Source: Vibrio gazogenes (GTDB taxonomy: Bacteria > Pseudomonadota > Gammaproteobacteria > Enterobacterales > Vibrionaceae). Taken from it: a DNA stretch of 64,000 bases. Each line of letters begins with the position of its first letter. Position 1 is the stretch's first letter. The stretch spans positions 2,914,001-2,978,000 of the forward strand of contig NZ_CP092587.1 of assembly GCF_023920225.1 (NCBI RefSeq), given 5' to 3'. The notes beneath the pieces were generated by a model. The model was not told where the DNA came from. It saw only the letters and a list, made by a program, of their open reading frames with translations, and did no database searches. Positions 1 through 9,721 of this stretch are shown in pieces. The position numbers and the translations under genes were made by a program.

Positions 1-103
1 TATATGGCGTCTCTTTTACTTTGAATGGATCACAATCATCATCAGTCGATTCACTGCCGGAAGAAAGAGTAACGCCAAAACATTGATACCATATTTTAGT
101 CAT

Positions 104-132
104 AAAAAAAGCGGTGTATGACGACACCGCTT
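104..132 (-). terminator. Rho-independent terminator of mscS
   Basis: Read on the minus strand, the arms AAGCGGTGT and ACACCGCTT flank a short loop and are followed by a run of seven T. It lies just downstream of the mscS stop codon. Bases 1-103 to its left show no coding or RNA feature I can support. Confidence 0.85.
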
Positions 133-146
133 CACTCAGGAAAGTG

Positions 147-1022
147 TTAATCGACTTGATTAACTTTGTTCAAATGAACGCTCATTTGTGGGAATGGAAT
201 TTCAATACCATTCGCGTCAAGAGCTTCCTTAATATTCAGCATTAAATCGAAATAAACAGGCCAATAATCAGCAGTTTTCACCCAAGGGCGAACGACAAAG
301 TTTACCGATGAATCCGCTAAAGTATGAACACCGATGGTTATATCCGGGTCTTTCAAAATACGCTCATCACGTTCAACCGTTTCACGCAGAATTCGTTTGG
401 TTTCCTGTAAATCAGCGGAATAGGAAACGCCGATCATCAGGTCAATTCTCCGTGTCGCATGGCGTGAATAGTTGGTGATCGCCCCACCGATAACAGAAGA
501 ATTCGGGACAACAACCATTTTATTGTCCGGTGTTTTCAATATCGTTTGAAAGATTTGAATGCTTTCAACTGAGCCGGCGACACCAGCCACTTCAACATAG
601 TCACCGGATTTAAATGGGCGGAATGCCACAATCAAGATACCGGCGGCAAAGTTTGAGAGAGAACCCTGTAGCGCCAAACCGACAGCTAAACCCGCAGCAC
701 CAATGACGGCAACCACCGATGCGGTTTGTACCCCGATTCGTCCTAGTGCAGCAATCAGAACGATCACAAATAATAAATAACGCACCAAACCATGGATAAA
801 TTCGACAACAGCCGGATCCATATCCTTTTTACGCAAAACCTTCGCAACACTACCGGCAATGACTTTGACGAAAATGTTCCCGAAGAACAGAATCAGAATC
901 GCTGCGATAATATTTACACCGTACTGCAGTAAGATATCCGAATTATTTTCTAACCATCCATTTATCCGGGATAGACTATCAGACAAAGGTATTGCTCCAT
1001 TCACGAGCGATTCTCCAGCCAT
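147..1022 (-). CDS. mscS: Small-conductance mechanosensitive channel MscS
   Basis: This is a 291-residue inner-membrane channel, close to the 286 aa of E. coli MscS, that opens under membrane tension to release solutes during hypo-osmotic shock. Three hydrophobic helices are visible at about residues 30-55, 75-98 and 100-131. The third is the Gly/Ala-rich pore helix (GAAGLAVGLALQGSLSN), followed by the beta domain with the family signature around VVVPNSSVIGGAITNYSR and a cytoplasmic alpha/beta vestibule. MscS subunits assemble as a heptamer. As in E. coli, it lies next to fbaA in the same direction, but here a 268-bp repeat element begins about 50 bp upstream of the start and may have replaced or altered its promoter. 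Confidence 0.95.
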   Translation of the reverse strand: MAGESLVNGAIPLSDSLSRINGWLENNSDILLQYGVNIIAAILILFFGNIFVKVIAGSVAKVLRKKDMDPAVVEFIHGLVRYLLFVIVLIAALGRIGVQTASVVAVIGAAGLAVGLALQGSLSNFAAGILIVAFRPFKSGDYVEVAGVAGSVESIQIFQTILKTPDNKMVVVPNSSVIGGAITNYSRHATRRIDLMIGVSYSADLQETKRILRETVERDERILKDPDITIGVHTLADSSVNFVVRPWVKTADYWPVYFDLMLNIKEALDANGIEIPFPQMSVHLNKVNQVD

Positions 1023-1072
1023 CTATATTGCCTCTTTTTATTGTCAAACTATTTATTTTTTACGAAATTAAC

Positions 1073-1340
1073 TAGGGGCTGTTGACCTTTCATGGTTGAA
1101 TTTTGTTCAATCTGAACGGGTATTGATCGCGGCGCGGGGCATGCCGCTTAGCTATCCTAAGCAAATGACCCGTAACAAAGAGCAAGACACGTTCAGATGA
1201 ACCCTCTGGGCAGCATTTGTCGCTCATTTATCCAGCGTTAGGTCATAGTTCATGTAGATCGCTACACTTCACATGACCTGCCTTGACTAAATGCACGACA
1301 AATTGCTGCAAAAACCATCACGAAAGGTCAACAGCCCCTA
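1073..1340. mobile_element. MITE-like element with 19-bp terminal inverted repeats and two nested hairpins
   Basis: The ends 1073-1091 and 1322-1340 are perfect 19-bp inverted repeats beginning TAGGGGCTGTTGACC. The outer TA could be a target duplication or part of the repeat. The inside folds into two large hairpins. The first has arms TCTGAACG (1111-1118) and CGTTCAGA (1190-1197), with inner pairs ACGGGT/ACCCGT and GCTTAG/CTAAGC. The second has arms 1210-1230 and 1288-1309 (GCAGCATTTGTCG against CGACAAATTGCTGC), with inner AGGTCAT/ATGACCT. There is no ORF of useful size. The size, terminal repeats and lack of coding capacity fit a non-autonomous transposable element. The parent transposase is not in the window and the family is not identified. 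Confidence 0.75.
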
Positions 1341-1383
1341 ACAAACAGGTTATATCTACATCATCTGATTATATCAGCTATAA

Positions 1384-1412
1384 AAAAACCCGCTCATCAG
1401 AACGGGTTTTCT
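1384..1412 (-). terminator. Rho-independent terminator of the epd-pgk-fbaA operon
   Basis: On the minus strand, the arms AACCCG and CGGGTT surround the loop and a run of seven T follows. It lies 26 bp beyond the fbaA stop codon and closes the three-gene glycolytic unit. Confidence 0.85.
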
Positions 1413-1437
1413 AACAATAATTTGATATAAATTCAAA

Positions 1438-2514
1438 TTATAATACGTCGATCGCATTCAAATCTGAAAATGCTTTTTCAAGACGAGCCACCATAGAAGC
1501 TTGACCAGCACGTAACCAAACACGTGGATCATAGTATTTCTTATTCGGTGCATCTTCACCACTTGGGTTACCGATTTGGCCTTGCAGATAATCGTGGTTG
1601 TCGGCTTCATACTGACGGATACCGTCCCATGTCGCCCACTGTGTATCAGTATCGATGTTCATTTTGATAACACCGTAGCCGATTGATTCTTGGATTTCTG
1701 CTTCGCTAGAACCAGAACCGCCATGGAAAACAAAGTTCAGCGAGTTTTCAGGCAGACTGAATTTCTCAGAAACATATTTCTGAGAATCACGTAGAATTGT
1801 TGGCGTCAGAACAACGTTACCTGGTTTGTAAACACCGTGAACGTTACCGAAAGAAGCGGCAATCGTGAAACGATGGCTAACTGCGTTCAGTTTTTCGTAT
1901 GCATAGGCAACATCTTCAGGAGACGTGTACAGCTCAGAAGTATCCATATCTGAGTTATCAACGCCATCTTCTTCACCGCCAGTACAACCCAATTCGATTT
2001 CAAGCGTCATGTTCATTTTTGCCATGCGCGCTAAGTACTTGGTAGAAATCTCAATGTTTTCTTCCAGCGTTTCTTCTGACAAATCAATCATGTGAGAAGA
2101 GAACAGTGGTTTACCTGTTTCAGCGAAGAATTTTTCACCGGCATCCAGCAGACCATCGATCCATGGCAGGAGTTTCTTCGCAGCATGGTCAGTATGCAGA
2201 ATGACAGGAACGCCATAAGCTTCAGCAACCGTATGGACATATTTTGCACCAGCAATCGCACCCAGAACCTGCGTTTGCTGACCTTCAAGTTTCAGACCTT
2301 TACCGGCAAAGAAACCTGCGCCACCGTTAGAGAACTGAACGATAACCGGAGACTTAACTTTTGCAGCAGCTTCAAGTACCGCATTCACAGAATCAGTACC
2401 AACACAGTTCACTGCTGGTAATGCGAATTTATTTTCTTTCGCTACTTGAAAGACTTTTTGAACATCATCGCCAGAAATGACTCCTGGTTTTACAAAATCG
2501 AAGACCTTAGACAT
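1438..2514 (-). CDS. fbaA: Fructose-bisphosphate aldolase, class II
   Basis: A 358-residue cytosolic zinc enzyme that interconverts fructose-1,6-bisphosphate with glyceraldehyde-3-phosphate and dihydroxyacetone phosphate. The zinc-site motif VILHTDHAAKK is near residue 110, ELGCTGGEEDGVDN near residue 175, and the second metal/phosphate region with FGNVHGVYKPGNV and FHGGSGSS follows. Length and motifs match E. coli FbaA (359 aa), the class IIA type. It is the last gene of the epd-pgk-fbaA unit, 174 bp after pgk. A strong terminator follows. Confidence 0.97.
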   Translation of the reverse strand: MSKVFDFVKPGVISGDDVQKVFQVAKENKFALPAVNCVGTDSVNAVLEAAAKVKSPVIVQFSNGGAGFFAGKGLKLEGQQTQVLGAIAGAKYVHTVAEAYGVPVILHTDHAAKKLLPWIDGLLDAGEKFFAETGKPLFSSHMIDLSEETLEENIEISTKYLARMAKMNMTLEIELGCTGGEEDGVDNSDMDTSELYTSPEDVAYAYEKLNAVSHRFTIAASFGNVHGVYKPGNVVLTPTILRDSQKYVSEKFSLPENSLNFVFHGGSGSSEAEIQESIGYGVIKMNIDTDTQWATWDGIRQYEADNHDYLQGQIGNPSGEDAPNKKYYDPRVWLRAGQASMVARLEKAFSDLNAIDVL

Positions 2515-2655
2515 GGATTTGATCCTATTCTCTGTCGTTTAAAATAAAACAATTCAATAAATTACAAATATATGCTGTAAATGTTTCCCTATCATGGCAA
2601 CTATTCTAGCAAATAACCATCGTTCTTGCACAATCGCTGCCGAAGGCAAACTGAA

Positions 2656-2680
2656 AGCGGGAGTCTTGTTCTCTCCCGCT
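2656..2680 (-). terminator. Hairpin after pgk, partial terminator or processing site
   Basis: Arms AGCGGGAG and CTCCCGCT lie 9 bp downstream of the pgk stop on the minus strand. They are followed by only two T residues before other bases, so this is a weak terminator or an mRNA-stabilising hairpin between pgk and fbaA rather than a full stop. Confidence 0.55.
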
Positions 2681-2688
2681 TCATATCA

Positions 2689-3852
2689 TTATGCTTTTGC
2701 GCGAGCTTCCAGCATTTCAACCGCAGGTAGAACCTTGCCTTCAACAAACTCAAGGAATGCACCACCACCAGTCGAGATATATGATACATCGCCTTTAATC
2801 CCGAATTTATCGATTGCAGCAAGCGTATCACCACCCCCTGCAACAGAGAATCCATCTGAATCCGCGATCGCTTGAGAGATACCTTTTGTACCGGCTTCAA
2901 AGTTCTTGAATTCGAATACACCGACAGGACCATTCCAAAGAATTGTTTTTGCTTCTTTCAGAATTTTTGCCAGTGCCGCTGTTGAATCAGGACCTAAGTC
3001 GAAAATCATGTCATCATCTTGAACTTCAGAAACATCTTTGATTTCTGCTTCTGCATTTTCGTCAAATGCTTTTGCACAAGCGACATCAGTTGCAACCGGG
3101 ATTGCACACTCGTCCATTAATTTTTTCGCAGTATCAACCAGGTCCGCTTCATAAAGTGACTTACCAACATTATTGCCAGCTGCGGCAATGAAAGTATTCG
3201 CAATACCACCACCGACAACCAATTGGTCAGCAATTTTTGATAAAGATTCAAGCACTGTCAGTTTTGTGGAAACTTTTGAACCACCAACAATGGCTACCAT
3301 CGGGCGAGCCGGGTTGTCCATTGCTTTACCCAAAGCATCCAGTTCATTTGCCAGTAAAGGACCTGCACATGCAATCGGAGCGTGCATACCCACACCGTGA
3401 GTCGATGCCTGAGCGCGGTGAGCCGTACCGAATGCATCCATCACAAATACATCACACAAAGATGCATATTGCTTAGATAGGGCTTCGTCATTCTTCTTCT
3501 CGCCTTTGTTAAAGCGAACATTTTCAAGTACAACTAATTCACCGGTATTGAGTGTTAGGCCATTGAGGTAATCTTTGGCGAGCTTCACTTCACAATCCAG
3601 TGCGTCTTGTAAGTAGTTCACAACCGGTTGGAGTGAAAATTCTTCAGCGTATTCACCTTCAGTCGGACGGCCGAGGTGAGATGTCACCATGACTTTTGCG
3701 CCAGCCGCAATACAGTGTTTAATTGTTGGCAATGATGCCAAGATCCGTGCATCTGATGTTACTTTGCCATCCTTTACCGGCACATTCAGATCGGCACGAA
3801 TAAATACGCGTTTACCTGCTAAATCCAGGTCAGTCATCTTGATTACAGACAT
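2689..3852 (-). CDS. pgk: Phosphoglycerate kinase
   Basis: A 387-residue cytosolic kinase that makes ATP from 1,3-bisphosphoglycerate and ADP. The N-terminal substrate loop [15 protein letters not shown], the HLGRPTEG motif, the nucleotide-domain stretch [17 protein letters not shown] and the C-terminal [13 protein letters not shown] are all visible. The start was set at ATG 3852 rather than the in-frame ATG seven codons upstream. GAGGGG lies at proper spacing before 3852, and the protein then begins [10 protein letters not shown] as in its homologues. It sits between epd and fbaA in the conserved order. Confidence 0.97.
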   Translation of the reverse strand: MSVIKMTDLDLAGKRVFIRADLNVPVKDGKVTSDARILASLPTIKHCIAAGAKVMVTSHLGRPTEGEYAEEFSLQPVVNYLQDALDCEVKLAKDYLNGLTLNTGELVVLENVRFNKGEKKNDEALSKQYASLCDVFVMDAFGTAHRAQASTHGVGMHAPIACAGPLLANELDALGKAMDNPARPMVAIVGGSKVSTKLTVLESLSKIADQLVVGGGIANTFIAAAGNNVGKSLYEADLVDTAKKLMDECAIPVATDVACAKAFDENAEAEIKDVSEVQDDDMIFDLGPDSTAALAKILKEAKTILWNGPVGVFEFKNFEAGTKGISQAIADSDGFSVAGGGDTLAAIDKFGIKGDVSYISTGGGAFLEFVEGKVLPAVEMLEARAKA

Positions 3853-4004
3853 GGTTGTCCCCTCAAATTGCAATATTGGAAAATATTTTGACAGTTCCGC
3901 AACCCTGCCGAACCATCGTTTATCTTGATACTGTATTCACCCGCAGAAGATCATCTTATTTATTTCACTCTAAAAAATAAATACATCTTCGTTCTCGTAA
4001 ACTT

Positions 4005-5030
4005 CTACTGTAGTGAATCCATTGCCAAAGCCGTATCCAACATACGGTTTGCAAAGCCCCATTCGTTATCGCACCAGACTAGCATTTTTACCAAACGTCC
4101 GTTACTAACTCTTGTTTGTGAACCATCAACAATGGCGCTATGCGCATCATGATTGAAATCGGTCGAAACAAGTGGCGCTTCAGTATAGTCAACAATGCCC
4201 CGTAATGTACACTGAGAAGCATCAATTATGGTTTGATTTACGTCATTAACTTTAACATTTGTATTGATTGTGACACTTAAGTCCATCGCGGTTACGTTGA
4301 CTGTCGGCACCCGCACCGAAATCGCTTCAAACTTATTCAAAAACTTGGGAAAAATTCGCTCGATCCCTTTATGTAACTTGGTGTCTACCGGAATAATCGA
4401 CTGACTGGCCGCCCGGGTTCGACGCAGATCATGATGATAAGCATCAATCACGGGTTGGTCGTTCATCGAAGAATGAATCGTGGTAATCGTGCCGGAATCA
4501 ATACCAAAATTTTCATCCAGTACCTTGATAATCGGCACAATACAGTTGGTCGTACACGAGCCATTTGAAACGATGCGATGCTCTGCTTTTAACGAATCAT
4601 GGTTGACCCCGTAGATAATCGTGTTATCTAAATTATGTCCACCGGGGTGTGAAAAAAGAACCTGCCGCGCACCGGCTTCCAAATGGGCGAGACCATCATC
4701 CCGACTGCCAAAAACACCGGTACAATCGAGTACAATATCAATGTCCAGATTACACCACGGCAGGAGTTTCGGCTCAGACAAGTGAAGAATCCGGATCGCA
4801 TCAGAACCACCATCGTCATGGCTAATATATAAATGTTCTTGATCGTAGCGAACCTTTTTAAAAAAGCGACCATGACTCGAATCATACTGAAGAAGATGAG
4901 CCATCGCGTCAGGTTGTGCCAATTCATTGACGGCCACGACTTCAATTTGCTGATTCTTGCCACTTTCATAGACAGCCCGCAAAATATTCCGGCCAATTCG
5001 GCCAAAACCATTGATGGCGATTCTTAGCAT
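4005..5030 (-). CDS. epd: D-erythrose-4-phosphate dehydrogenase
   Basis: A 341-residue NAD-dependent enzyme of the GAPDH superfamily. It oxidises erythrose-4-phosphate to 4-phosphoerythronate, the first step of DXP-independent pyridoxal phosphate synthesis. The Rossmann motif [10 protein letters not shown] is at residue 6, and the catalytic cysteine lies in [11 protein letters not shown] near residue 155. Assignment to Epd rather than glycolytic GapA rests on position at the head of epd-pgk-fbaA and on overall sequence. Substrate preference itself is not proven by the sequence. The start has AGGTGAGAG upstream. tktA, which supplies erythrose-4-phosphate, lies just upstream in the same direction. 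Confidence 0.92.
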   Translation of the reverse strand: MLRIAINGFGRIGRNILRAVYESGKNQQIEVVAVNELAQPDAMAHLLQYDSSHGRFFKKVRYDQEHLYISHDDGGSDAIRILHLSEPKLLPWCNLDIDIVLDCTGVFGSRDDGLAHLEAGARQVLFSHPGGHNLDNTIIYGVNHDSLKAEHRIVSNGSCTTNCIVPIIKVLDENFGIDSGTITTIHSSMNDQPVIDAYHHDLRRTRAASQSIIPVDTKLHKGIERIFPKFLNKFEAISVRVPTVNVTAMDLSVTINTNVKVNDVNQTIIDASQCTLRGIVDYTEAPLVSTDFNHDAHSAIVDGSQTRVSNGRLVKMLVWCDNEWGFANRMLDTALAMDSLQ

Positions 5031-5191
5031 TCTTCTCTCACCTTATTGTTCTTCTTCATTTTAAATTAGATTGACGATAGTAGCGGATTGTACAAAAAAA
5101 TAACATTGGTAATCGCCTTCTATCACCGCATGACGCCAAATACAGATAGACTTGCTGGACACATCCAGCATGACAGACCAATCATCCGACC

Positions 5192-5220
5192 AAAAAATGC
5201 CGGACATCTGGTCCGGCATT
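5192..5220 (-). terminator. Rho-independent terminator of tktA
   Basis: On the minus strand, AATGCCGGAC pairs with GTCCGGCATT across a short loop and the 3' arm runs into TTTTTT. It lies 29 bp beyond the tktA stop and separates it from epd. Confidence 0.9.
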
Positions 5221-5249
5221 CAATAGATGATCAACAACTGTACTTATCT

Positions 5250-7244
5250 TTACCCTAAAGACAGTGCCACTTCCACGACATTGTCCACGGTAAAGCCGAA
5301 CAATTTGAACAGTTCGCCAGCCGGTGCTGACTCACCAAAGCTGTTCATACCGACAATGCGACCATTGAGGCCGACATACTTGTACCAGTAATCCGCAATA
5401 CCCGCTTCAATCGCAACGCGAGCAGTCACTGAGGCTGGTAGTACCGCTTCACGGTAAGCGGCATTCTGACGGTCAAATGCATCGGTTGACGGCATGGAAA
5501 CCACACGAACCTGCTTGCCCTTCGCGGTCAGTTCCGCTGCTGCTTGAACGGCTAAATCAACTTCAGAGCCGGTCGCGATCAGAATTAAATCCGGTGTGCC
5601 CTGACAATCTTTCAGGATGTAGCCACCTTTGGCGATGTTTGCTACCTGTTCTGCATCACGCGCTTGTTGCGCCAGATTCTGACGAGAGAAAATCAGTGCC
5701 GTCGGGGCATCTTTGCGTTCAATCGCCAGCTTCCAAGCCATCGCGGATTCAACCTGGTCACAAGGACGCCATGTACTCATGTTCGGCGTCAGACGCAGTG
5801 AAGCAATTTGTTCAACCGGCTGGTGGGTCGGCCCGTCTTCACCCAAACCAATTGAATCATGGGTGTAAACCTGAATGTTCTGCACTTTCATCAGCGCAGC
5901 CATCCGCATGGCATTGCGCGCGTATTCCATAAACATCAGGAAAGTCGCGCCGTAAGGAATGAAACCGCCATGCAACGCAATCCCGTTGATGATAGCCGTC
6001 ATCCCAAATTCACGGACACCGTAATGAATATAGTTGCCGGACGCATCATCTGGCGTCAGTGACTTCGAGCCAGACCACATGGTCAGGTTAGAAGGCGCGA
6101 GGTCAGCCGAGCCGCCCATGAATTCAGGCAGTAACTTGCCGAAGGCTTCCAAAGCATTTTGAGACGCTTTACGAGAAGCGATTGTGGCCGGATTGGCTTG
6201 CAATTGTGCAATGATTTGGTTGGCTTGTGTTTCCCAGTCTGCTGGCAGTTCACCATTGACCCGACGCTTGAATTCAGCCGCCAGCTCAGGGTAAGCCGCC
6301 TGATACGCTGCGAACTTCTCATCCCATGCGGCTTCTTTTGCTGCGCCGGATTCTTTCGCATCCCACTGCGCATAAATGTCAGCCGGAATCTCAAACGGGC
6401 CATATTCCCAACCCAGTTGCTCACGTGTTGCTTTGATTTCATCCGCACCCAGTGGTGCGCCGTGGCAATCATGAGAGCCGGATTTGTTGGGTGAGCCAAA
6501 ACCAATCACAGTTTTGGTACAAATCAATGTCGGACGTGACGTTTCCGCTTTGGCTGCGGTAATCGCCGCTTCAATCGCCGCAGCATCATGTCCGTCTACC
6601 GCCGGAATAACATGCCAGCCGTACGCTTCAAAGCGTTTCGCCGTGTCATCTGTGAACCAACCGTCCACATCACCGTCAATCGAAATGCCGTTGTCATCCC
6701 AAAACGCAATCAGCTTGCCCAGACCCAAAGTACCGGCCAAAGAGCACGCTTCATGAGAAATCCCTTCCATCAAACAGCCATCACCGAGGAAAGCATAAGT
6801 GTGATGGTCAACGATATTATGCTGGTCACGGTTAAACTGCGCGGCGAGCGCTTTCTCCGCAATTGCCATACCAACCGCGTTGGTGATGCCTTGTCCGAGT
6901 GGCCCGGTTGTGGTTTCAATGCCCGGTGCATAACCGTACTCCGGGTGGCCCGGTGTTTTCGAATGCAACTGACGGAAGTTCTTCAGGTCGTCAATCGACA
7001 GATCATACCCCGTCAAATGCAACAGTGAATAAATCAGCATCGAGCCGTGGCCGTTAGAGAGCACGAAACGGTCGCGGTCAGCCCAATTCGGGTTTTGTGG
7101 ATTGTGGTTCAGGTGAGAGCGCCACAGCACTTCAGCGATATCCGCCATCCCCATCGGGGCGCCGGGGTGACCTGAGTTGGCTTGTTGAACACCATCCATA
7201 CTTAAAGCGCGGATTGCATTCGCGAGACGTTTTTGGGAAGACAT
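5250..7244 (-). CDS. tktA: Transketolase
   Basis: A 664-residue thiamine-diphosphate enzyme of the non-oxidative pentose phosphate pathway. It moves two-carbon ketol units between sugar phosphates. The N-terminal substrate histidine lies in [10 protein letters not shown] near residue 26. The ThDP/metal motif begins [13 protein letters not shown] near residue 155 and ends at the DDNGISIDG Asn. The Pyr-domain catalytic glutamate region is around [18 protein letters not shown]. Length equals the E. coli enzyme (663 aa). It is transcribed alone, divergently from metK, and ends in its own terminator. Confidence 0.97.
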   Translation of the reverse strand: MSSQKRLANAIRALSMDGVQQANSGHPGAPMGMADIAEVLWRSHLNHNPQNPNWADRDRFVLSNGHGSMLIYSLLHLTGYDLSIDDLKNFRQLHSKTPGHPEYGYAPGIETTTGPLGQGITNAVGMAIAEKALAAQFNRDQHNIVDHHTYAFLGDGCLMEGISHEACSLAGTLGLGKLIAFWDDNGISIDGDVDGWFTDDTAKRFEAYGWHVIPAVDGHDAAAIEAAITAAKAETSRPTLICTKTVIGFGSPNKSGSHDCHGAPLGADEIKATREQLGWEYGPFEIPADIYAQWDAKESGAAKEAAWDEKFAAYQAAYPELAAEFKRRVNGELPADWETQANQIIAQLQANPATIASRKASQNALEAFGKLLPEFMGGSADLAPSNLTMWSGSKSLTPDDASGNYIHYGVREFGMTAIINGIALHGGFIPYGATFLMFMEYARNAMRMAALMKVQNIQVYTHDSIGLGEDGPTHQPVEQIASLRLTPNMSTWRPCDQVESAMAWKLAIERKDAPTALIFSRQNLAQQARDAEQVANIAKGGYILKDCQGTPDLILIATGSEVDLAVQAAAELTAKGKQVRVVSMPSTDAFDRQNAAYREAVLPASVTARVAIEAGIADYWYKYVGLNGRIVGMNSFGESAPAGELFKLFGFTVDNVVEVALSLG

Positions 7245-7515
7245 GTCAGCTCCTGAAAGTCATAAAGCAAAAAATGAATGTAGATTACGACGAAATAACA
7301 CCGTATTTGCAAAATACCATATTAAAAAAAGCACTATATTGTCGCAAAGCCCTTTACTTGGCGCAATCGATTTACTGTGCCGATAAGTGCGCGATCTATC
7401 GCAGATTTATCGGTTATTTTCCCGAAATGAAAAACACTGTCATTTCCAATAAGCATCATGATGTTTATTAATCATAAAAAAAAAAGCTTGTAATTCCATT
7501 GACGCAGAATAGAAT

Positions 7516-7539
7516 AGACGTCTAGATGTAAAAACATCT
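7516..7539 (+). promoter_or_regulatory. Tandem MetJ operator (three met boxes) upstream of metK
   Basis: Three adjacent 8-bp units, AGACGTCT (exact consensus), AGATGTAA and AAACATCT, match the MetJ met-box AGACGTCT. They lie about 80 bp before the metK start. MetJ with S-adenosylmethionine represses methionine and SAM genes in gammaproteobacteria, so metK is predicted to be feedback-controlled here. The rest of the 373-bp interval between tktA and metK holds the two divergent promoters and no further gene I can support. Confidence 0.88.
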
Positions 7540-7617
7540 CTTGCGTTTAGCGCTTGTTTGCAAATAATTTCGAGTAAGTGTTCAGTACGACTTGCTCATC
7601 ATCTGAGTGGAGTTCTC

Positions 7618-8772
7618 ATGACAAAGCATCTGTTTACTTCTGAATCCGTATCAGAAGGACATCCTGATAAAATTGCCGATCAAATTTCCGATGCCGTACT
7701 TGATGCGATTTTAGAACAAGACCCAAAAGCGCGTGTTGCCTGTGAAACCTATGTCAAAACAGGCATGGTCATGGTTGGTGGCGAAATCACGACATCAGCT
7801 TGGGTAGATATTGAAGAATTAACCCGAACCACTGTTCGTGAAATTGGCTATACCCATTCAGATATGGGATTCGATGCGGACTCTTGCGCAGTTTTAAATA
7901 CCATCGGCAAACAGTCTCCGGATATTAATCAAGGTGTCGATCGCGCCGACCCGAAAGAACAAGGCGCCGGTGACCAAGGTATTATGTTCGGTTATGCAAC
8001 CAACGAAACTGATGTCCTGATGCCAGCCCCGATCACTTACGCTCACCGCTTGGTTCAACGTCAGTCAGAAGTGCGTAAAAACGGCACACTGCCATGGTTA
8101 CGTCCGGATGCAAAATCTCAGGTAACTTTCCAATATAACGACGGCAAAATTGCCGGAATCGATGCCGTGGTATTATCCACGCAACACAGTGACTCCATTT
8201 CAACCGAGTCATTGAGAGAAGCGGTGATGGAAGAGATCATCAAACCGACGCTGCCAGCTGAATGGTTAAACAAAGAAACCAAATACTTTATCAACCCTAC
8301 CGGTCGTTTTGTTATCGGTGGTCCAATGGGTGACTGTGGTCTGACTGGTCGGAAGATCATCGTTGATACATACGGTGGTGCAGCACGTCACGGTGGCGGT
8401 GCCTTCTCCGGAAAAGATCCATCTAAAGTTGACCGTTCAGCCGCCTACGCAGCGCGTTATGTTGCCAAAAACATCGTTGCAGCCGGTCTGGCTGATCGTT
8501 GTGAGATTCAACTATCTTACGCGATTGGTGTTGCGGATCCGACCTCAATCATGATTGAAACATTCGGCACAGAAAAAGTTGCACACGATATCATCATTGA
8601 AGCCGTTCGTCAGTTCTTCGACCTTCGTCCATACGGACTTCAGGAAATGTTGAATCTGCTTCAGCCGATCTATAAAAAGACTGCTGCTTATGGTCACTTC
8701 GGTCGAAATGAATTCCCATGGGAAGCAACCGATAAAGCTGCATTACTACGGGACTTCGCCGGCCTCAAATAA
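7618..8772 (+). CDS. metK: S-adenosylmethionine synthetase
   Basis: A 384-residue cytosolic enzyme that forms SAM from methionine and ATP. It begins [18 protein letters not shown] and includes the ATP motif [12 protein letters not shown] near residue 115 and the phosphate loop [16 protein letters not shown] near residue 260. Both are hallmarks of MetK. An in-frame start 20 codons upstream was rejected because homologues begin at MTKHLF and GGAG precedes ATG 7618. Expression is probably controlled by MetJ through the met boxes at 7516-7539. Confidence 0.97.
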   Translation: MTKHLFTSESVSEGHPDKIADQISDAVLDAILEQDPKARVACETYVKTGMVMVGGEITTSAWVDIEELTRTTVREIGYTHSDMGFDADSCAVLNTIGKQSPDINQGVDRADPKEQGAGDQGIMFGYATNETDVLMPAPITYAHRLVQRQSEVRKNGTLPWLRPDAKSQVTFQYNDGKIAGIDAVVLSTQHSDSISTESLREAVMEEIIKPTLPAEWLNKETKYFINPTGRFVIGGPMGDCGLTGRKIIVDTYGGAARHGGGAFSGKDPSKVDRSAAYAARYVAKNIVAAGLADRCEIQLSYAIGVADPTSIMIETFGTEKVAHDIIIEAVRQFFDLRPYGLQEMLNLLQPIYKKTAAYGHFGRNEFPWEATDKAALLRDFAGLK

Positions 8773-8810
8773 GTCAGCCTGTTCATCAACAGCATTATCT
8801 TGAATTCATA

Positions 8811-8835
8811 GCCCTCCACTCGGAGGGCTTGCTTC
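8811..8835 (+). terminator. Probable terminator of metK
   Basis: GCCCTCC and GGAGGGC form a strong GC-rich stem with a four-base loop, followed by TTGCTTCT. It is 38 bp after the metK stop. The T tract is imperfect, so termination may be partial. Confidence 0.7.
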
Positions 8836-8966
8836 TATATACAGAAACCGACATGATAAATAACTTGGATTGCATCATTAAATGCAATCAGTTTCATACA
8901 AATTTGCTGTGAGCTAAAAATTGCTTTTAACCGAAAAGAAGAGCCAAACAGATAAGGTAGAACAAC

Positions 8967-9479
8967 GTGTCAGCCTCACCAATATCAGCTGAACTTCATA
9001 CCCAAGTCACCGCTCGGATCTTGTCTTGTATTGAGCAAGCATCGCACTACTTTCAACACCCCTTCCCGCAACCAAGTCTTAGCTATCAACTGCGTGGTAA
9101 AGCGGCCGGAAAAGCTTATTGTCATCGCTGGGAAATCCGTCTGAACCCGGTGCTGCTGGTTGAAAATCAAAGCGAGTTTTTACAACAAGTGATTCCTCAC
9201 GAGATAGCTCACTTGCTGGTTCACCACCTATATGGACGAGTAAGACCACACGGTTCAGAATGGCAATCGGTGATGACACAGGTTTTCAGTTTGCCCCCTC
9301 AGACAACCCACCAATTTGATACACGTTCCGTAGCCGGAGAAACCTTCGCATACCATTGCCAATGTCAGCAATTTTCGTTGTCGATTCGTCGTCACCGGAA
9401 AGTACAGCGTCAGCAAGTCATCTATCGTTGTACACAATGCCACCAGCCACTGAGATATAATGGCACCGGATATGAATGA
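8967..9479 (+). CDS. sprT: SprT-family zinc metallopeptidase-like protein
   Basis: A 170-residue protein of the SprT family. The HExxH zinc motif HEIAHLLVHH is near residue 80. A C-terminal zinc-ribbon has two Cys pairs (YHCQC near residue 130 and YRCTQCH near residue 155). The start is GTG, preceded by AAGGTAG. The family is conserved but its substrate in bacteria is not established, and the eukaryotic relative Spartan cleaves DNA-protein crosslinks. It follows metK as in E. coli and Vibrio, where the next gene is normally the endA/dns endonuclease. That gene is absent here. Confidence 0.9.
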   Translation: MSASPISAELHTQVTARILSCIEQASHYFQHPFPQPSLSYQLRGKAAGKAYCHRWEIRLNPVLLVENQSEFLQQVIPHEIAHLLVHHLYGRVRPHGSEWQSVMTQVFSLPPQTTHQFDTRSVAGETFAYHCQCQQFSLSIRRHRKVQRQQVIYRCTQCHQPLRYNGTGYE

Positions 9480-9571
9480 CAAACGAGGTTTTTCCCTTTT
9501 GTTTTCAATGATCCCTCTTGTAATTTCAGTTTGCAGCGCCCATCTTATACCCAATAAAAGCGACAGGCCTT

Positions 9572-9703
9572 GATTGATAGGAAGCTTGGATTGATGGGAA
9601 GCTTGTTGAGAACCATCCTGTTCACAGATCGGTTTAAAGAAAGTCGGTTTAGAGAAAATTGTCTGAGAAAAAATCGATTGAGAAAAAGTCCGGTTCAGGA
9701 AAT
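9572..9703 (+). repeat. Tandem short repeats in the sprT-rsmE spacer
   Basis: Two tandem arrays are visible. A 17-bp unit occurs at 9572-9588 and 9589-9605 with one mismatch (GATTGATRGGAAGCTTG). A 15-bp unit runs from 9629 in at least five imperfect copies (for example TCGGTTTAAAGAAAG, TCGGTTTAGAGAAAA, TCGATTGAGAAAAAG). The 15-bp period keeps a false reading frame open upstream of rsmE. No gene is present in this spacer. Confidence 0.85.
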
Positions 9704-9721
9704 GTTGATTTAGGAAAATTT

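Noticed and set aside
1..103. A possible gene end at the left edge of the window
   Set aside because: Both strands have short open stretches, but no motif or start could be tied to a family such as ArgO in so little sequence.
7097..7471. A 124-codon frame over the tktA start and metK upstream region
   Set aside because: It is antisense to tktA for most of its length and then crosses the promoter region. No homology pattern is visible.
9659..9721. A 21-codon N-terminal extension of RsmE
   Set aside because: It is the translation of the period-15 tandem repeat. Homologues start at the [10 protein letters not shown] methionine, which has its own AGGA.
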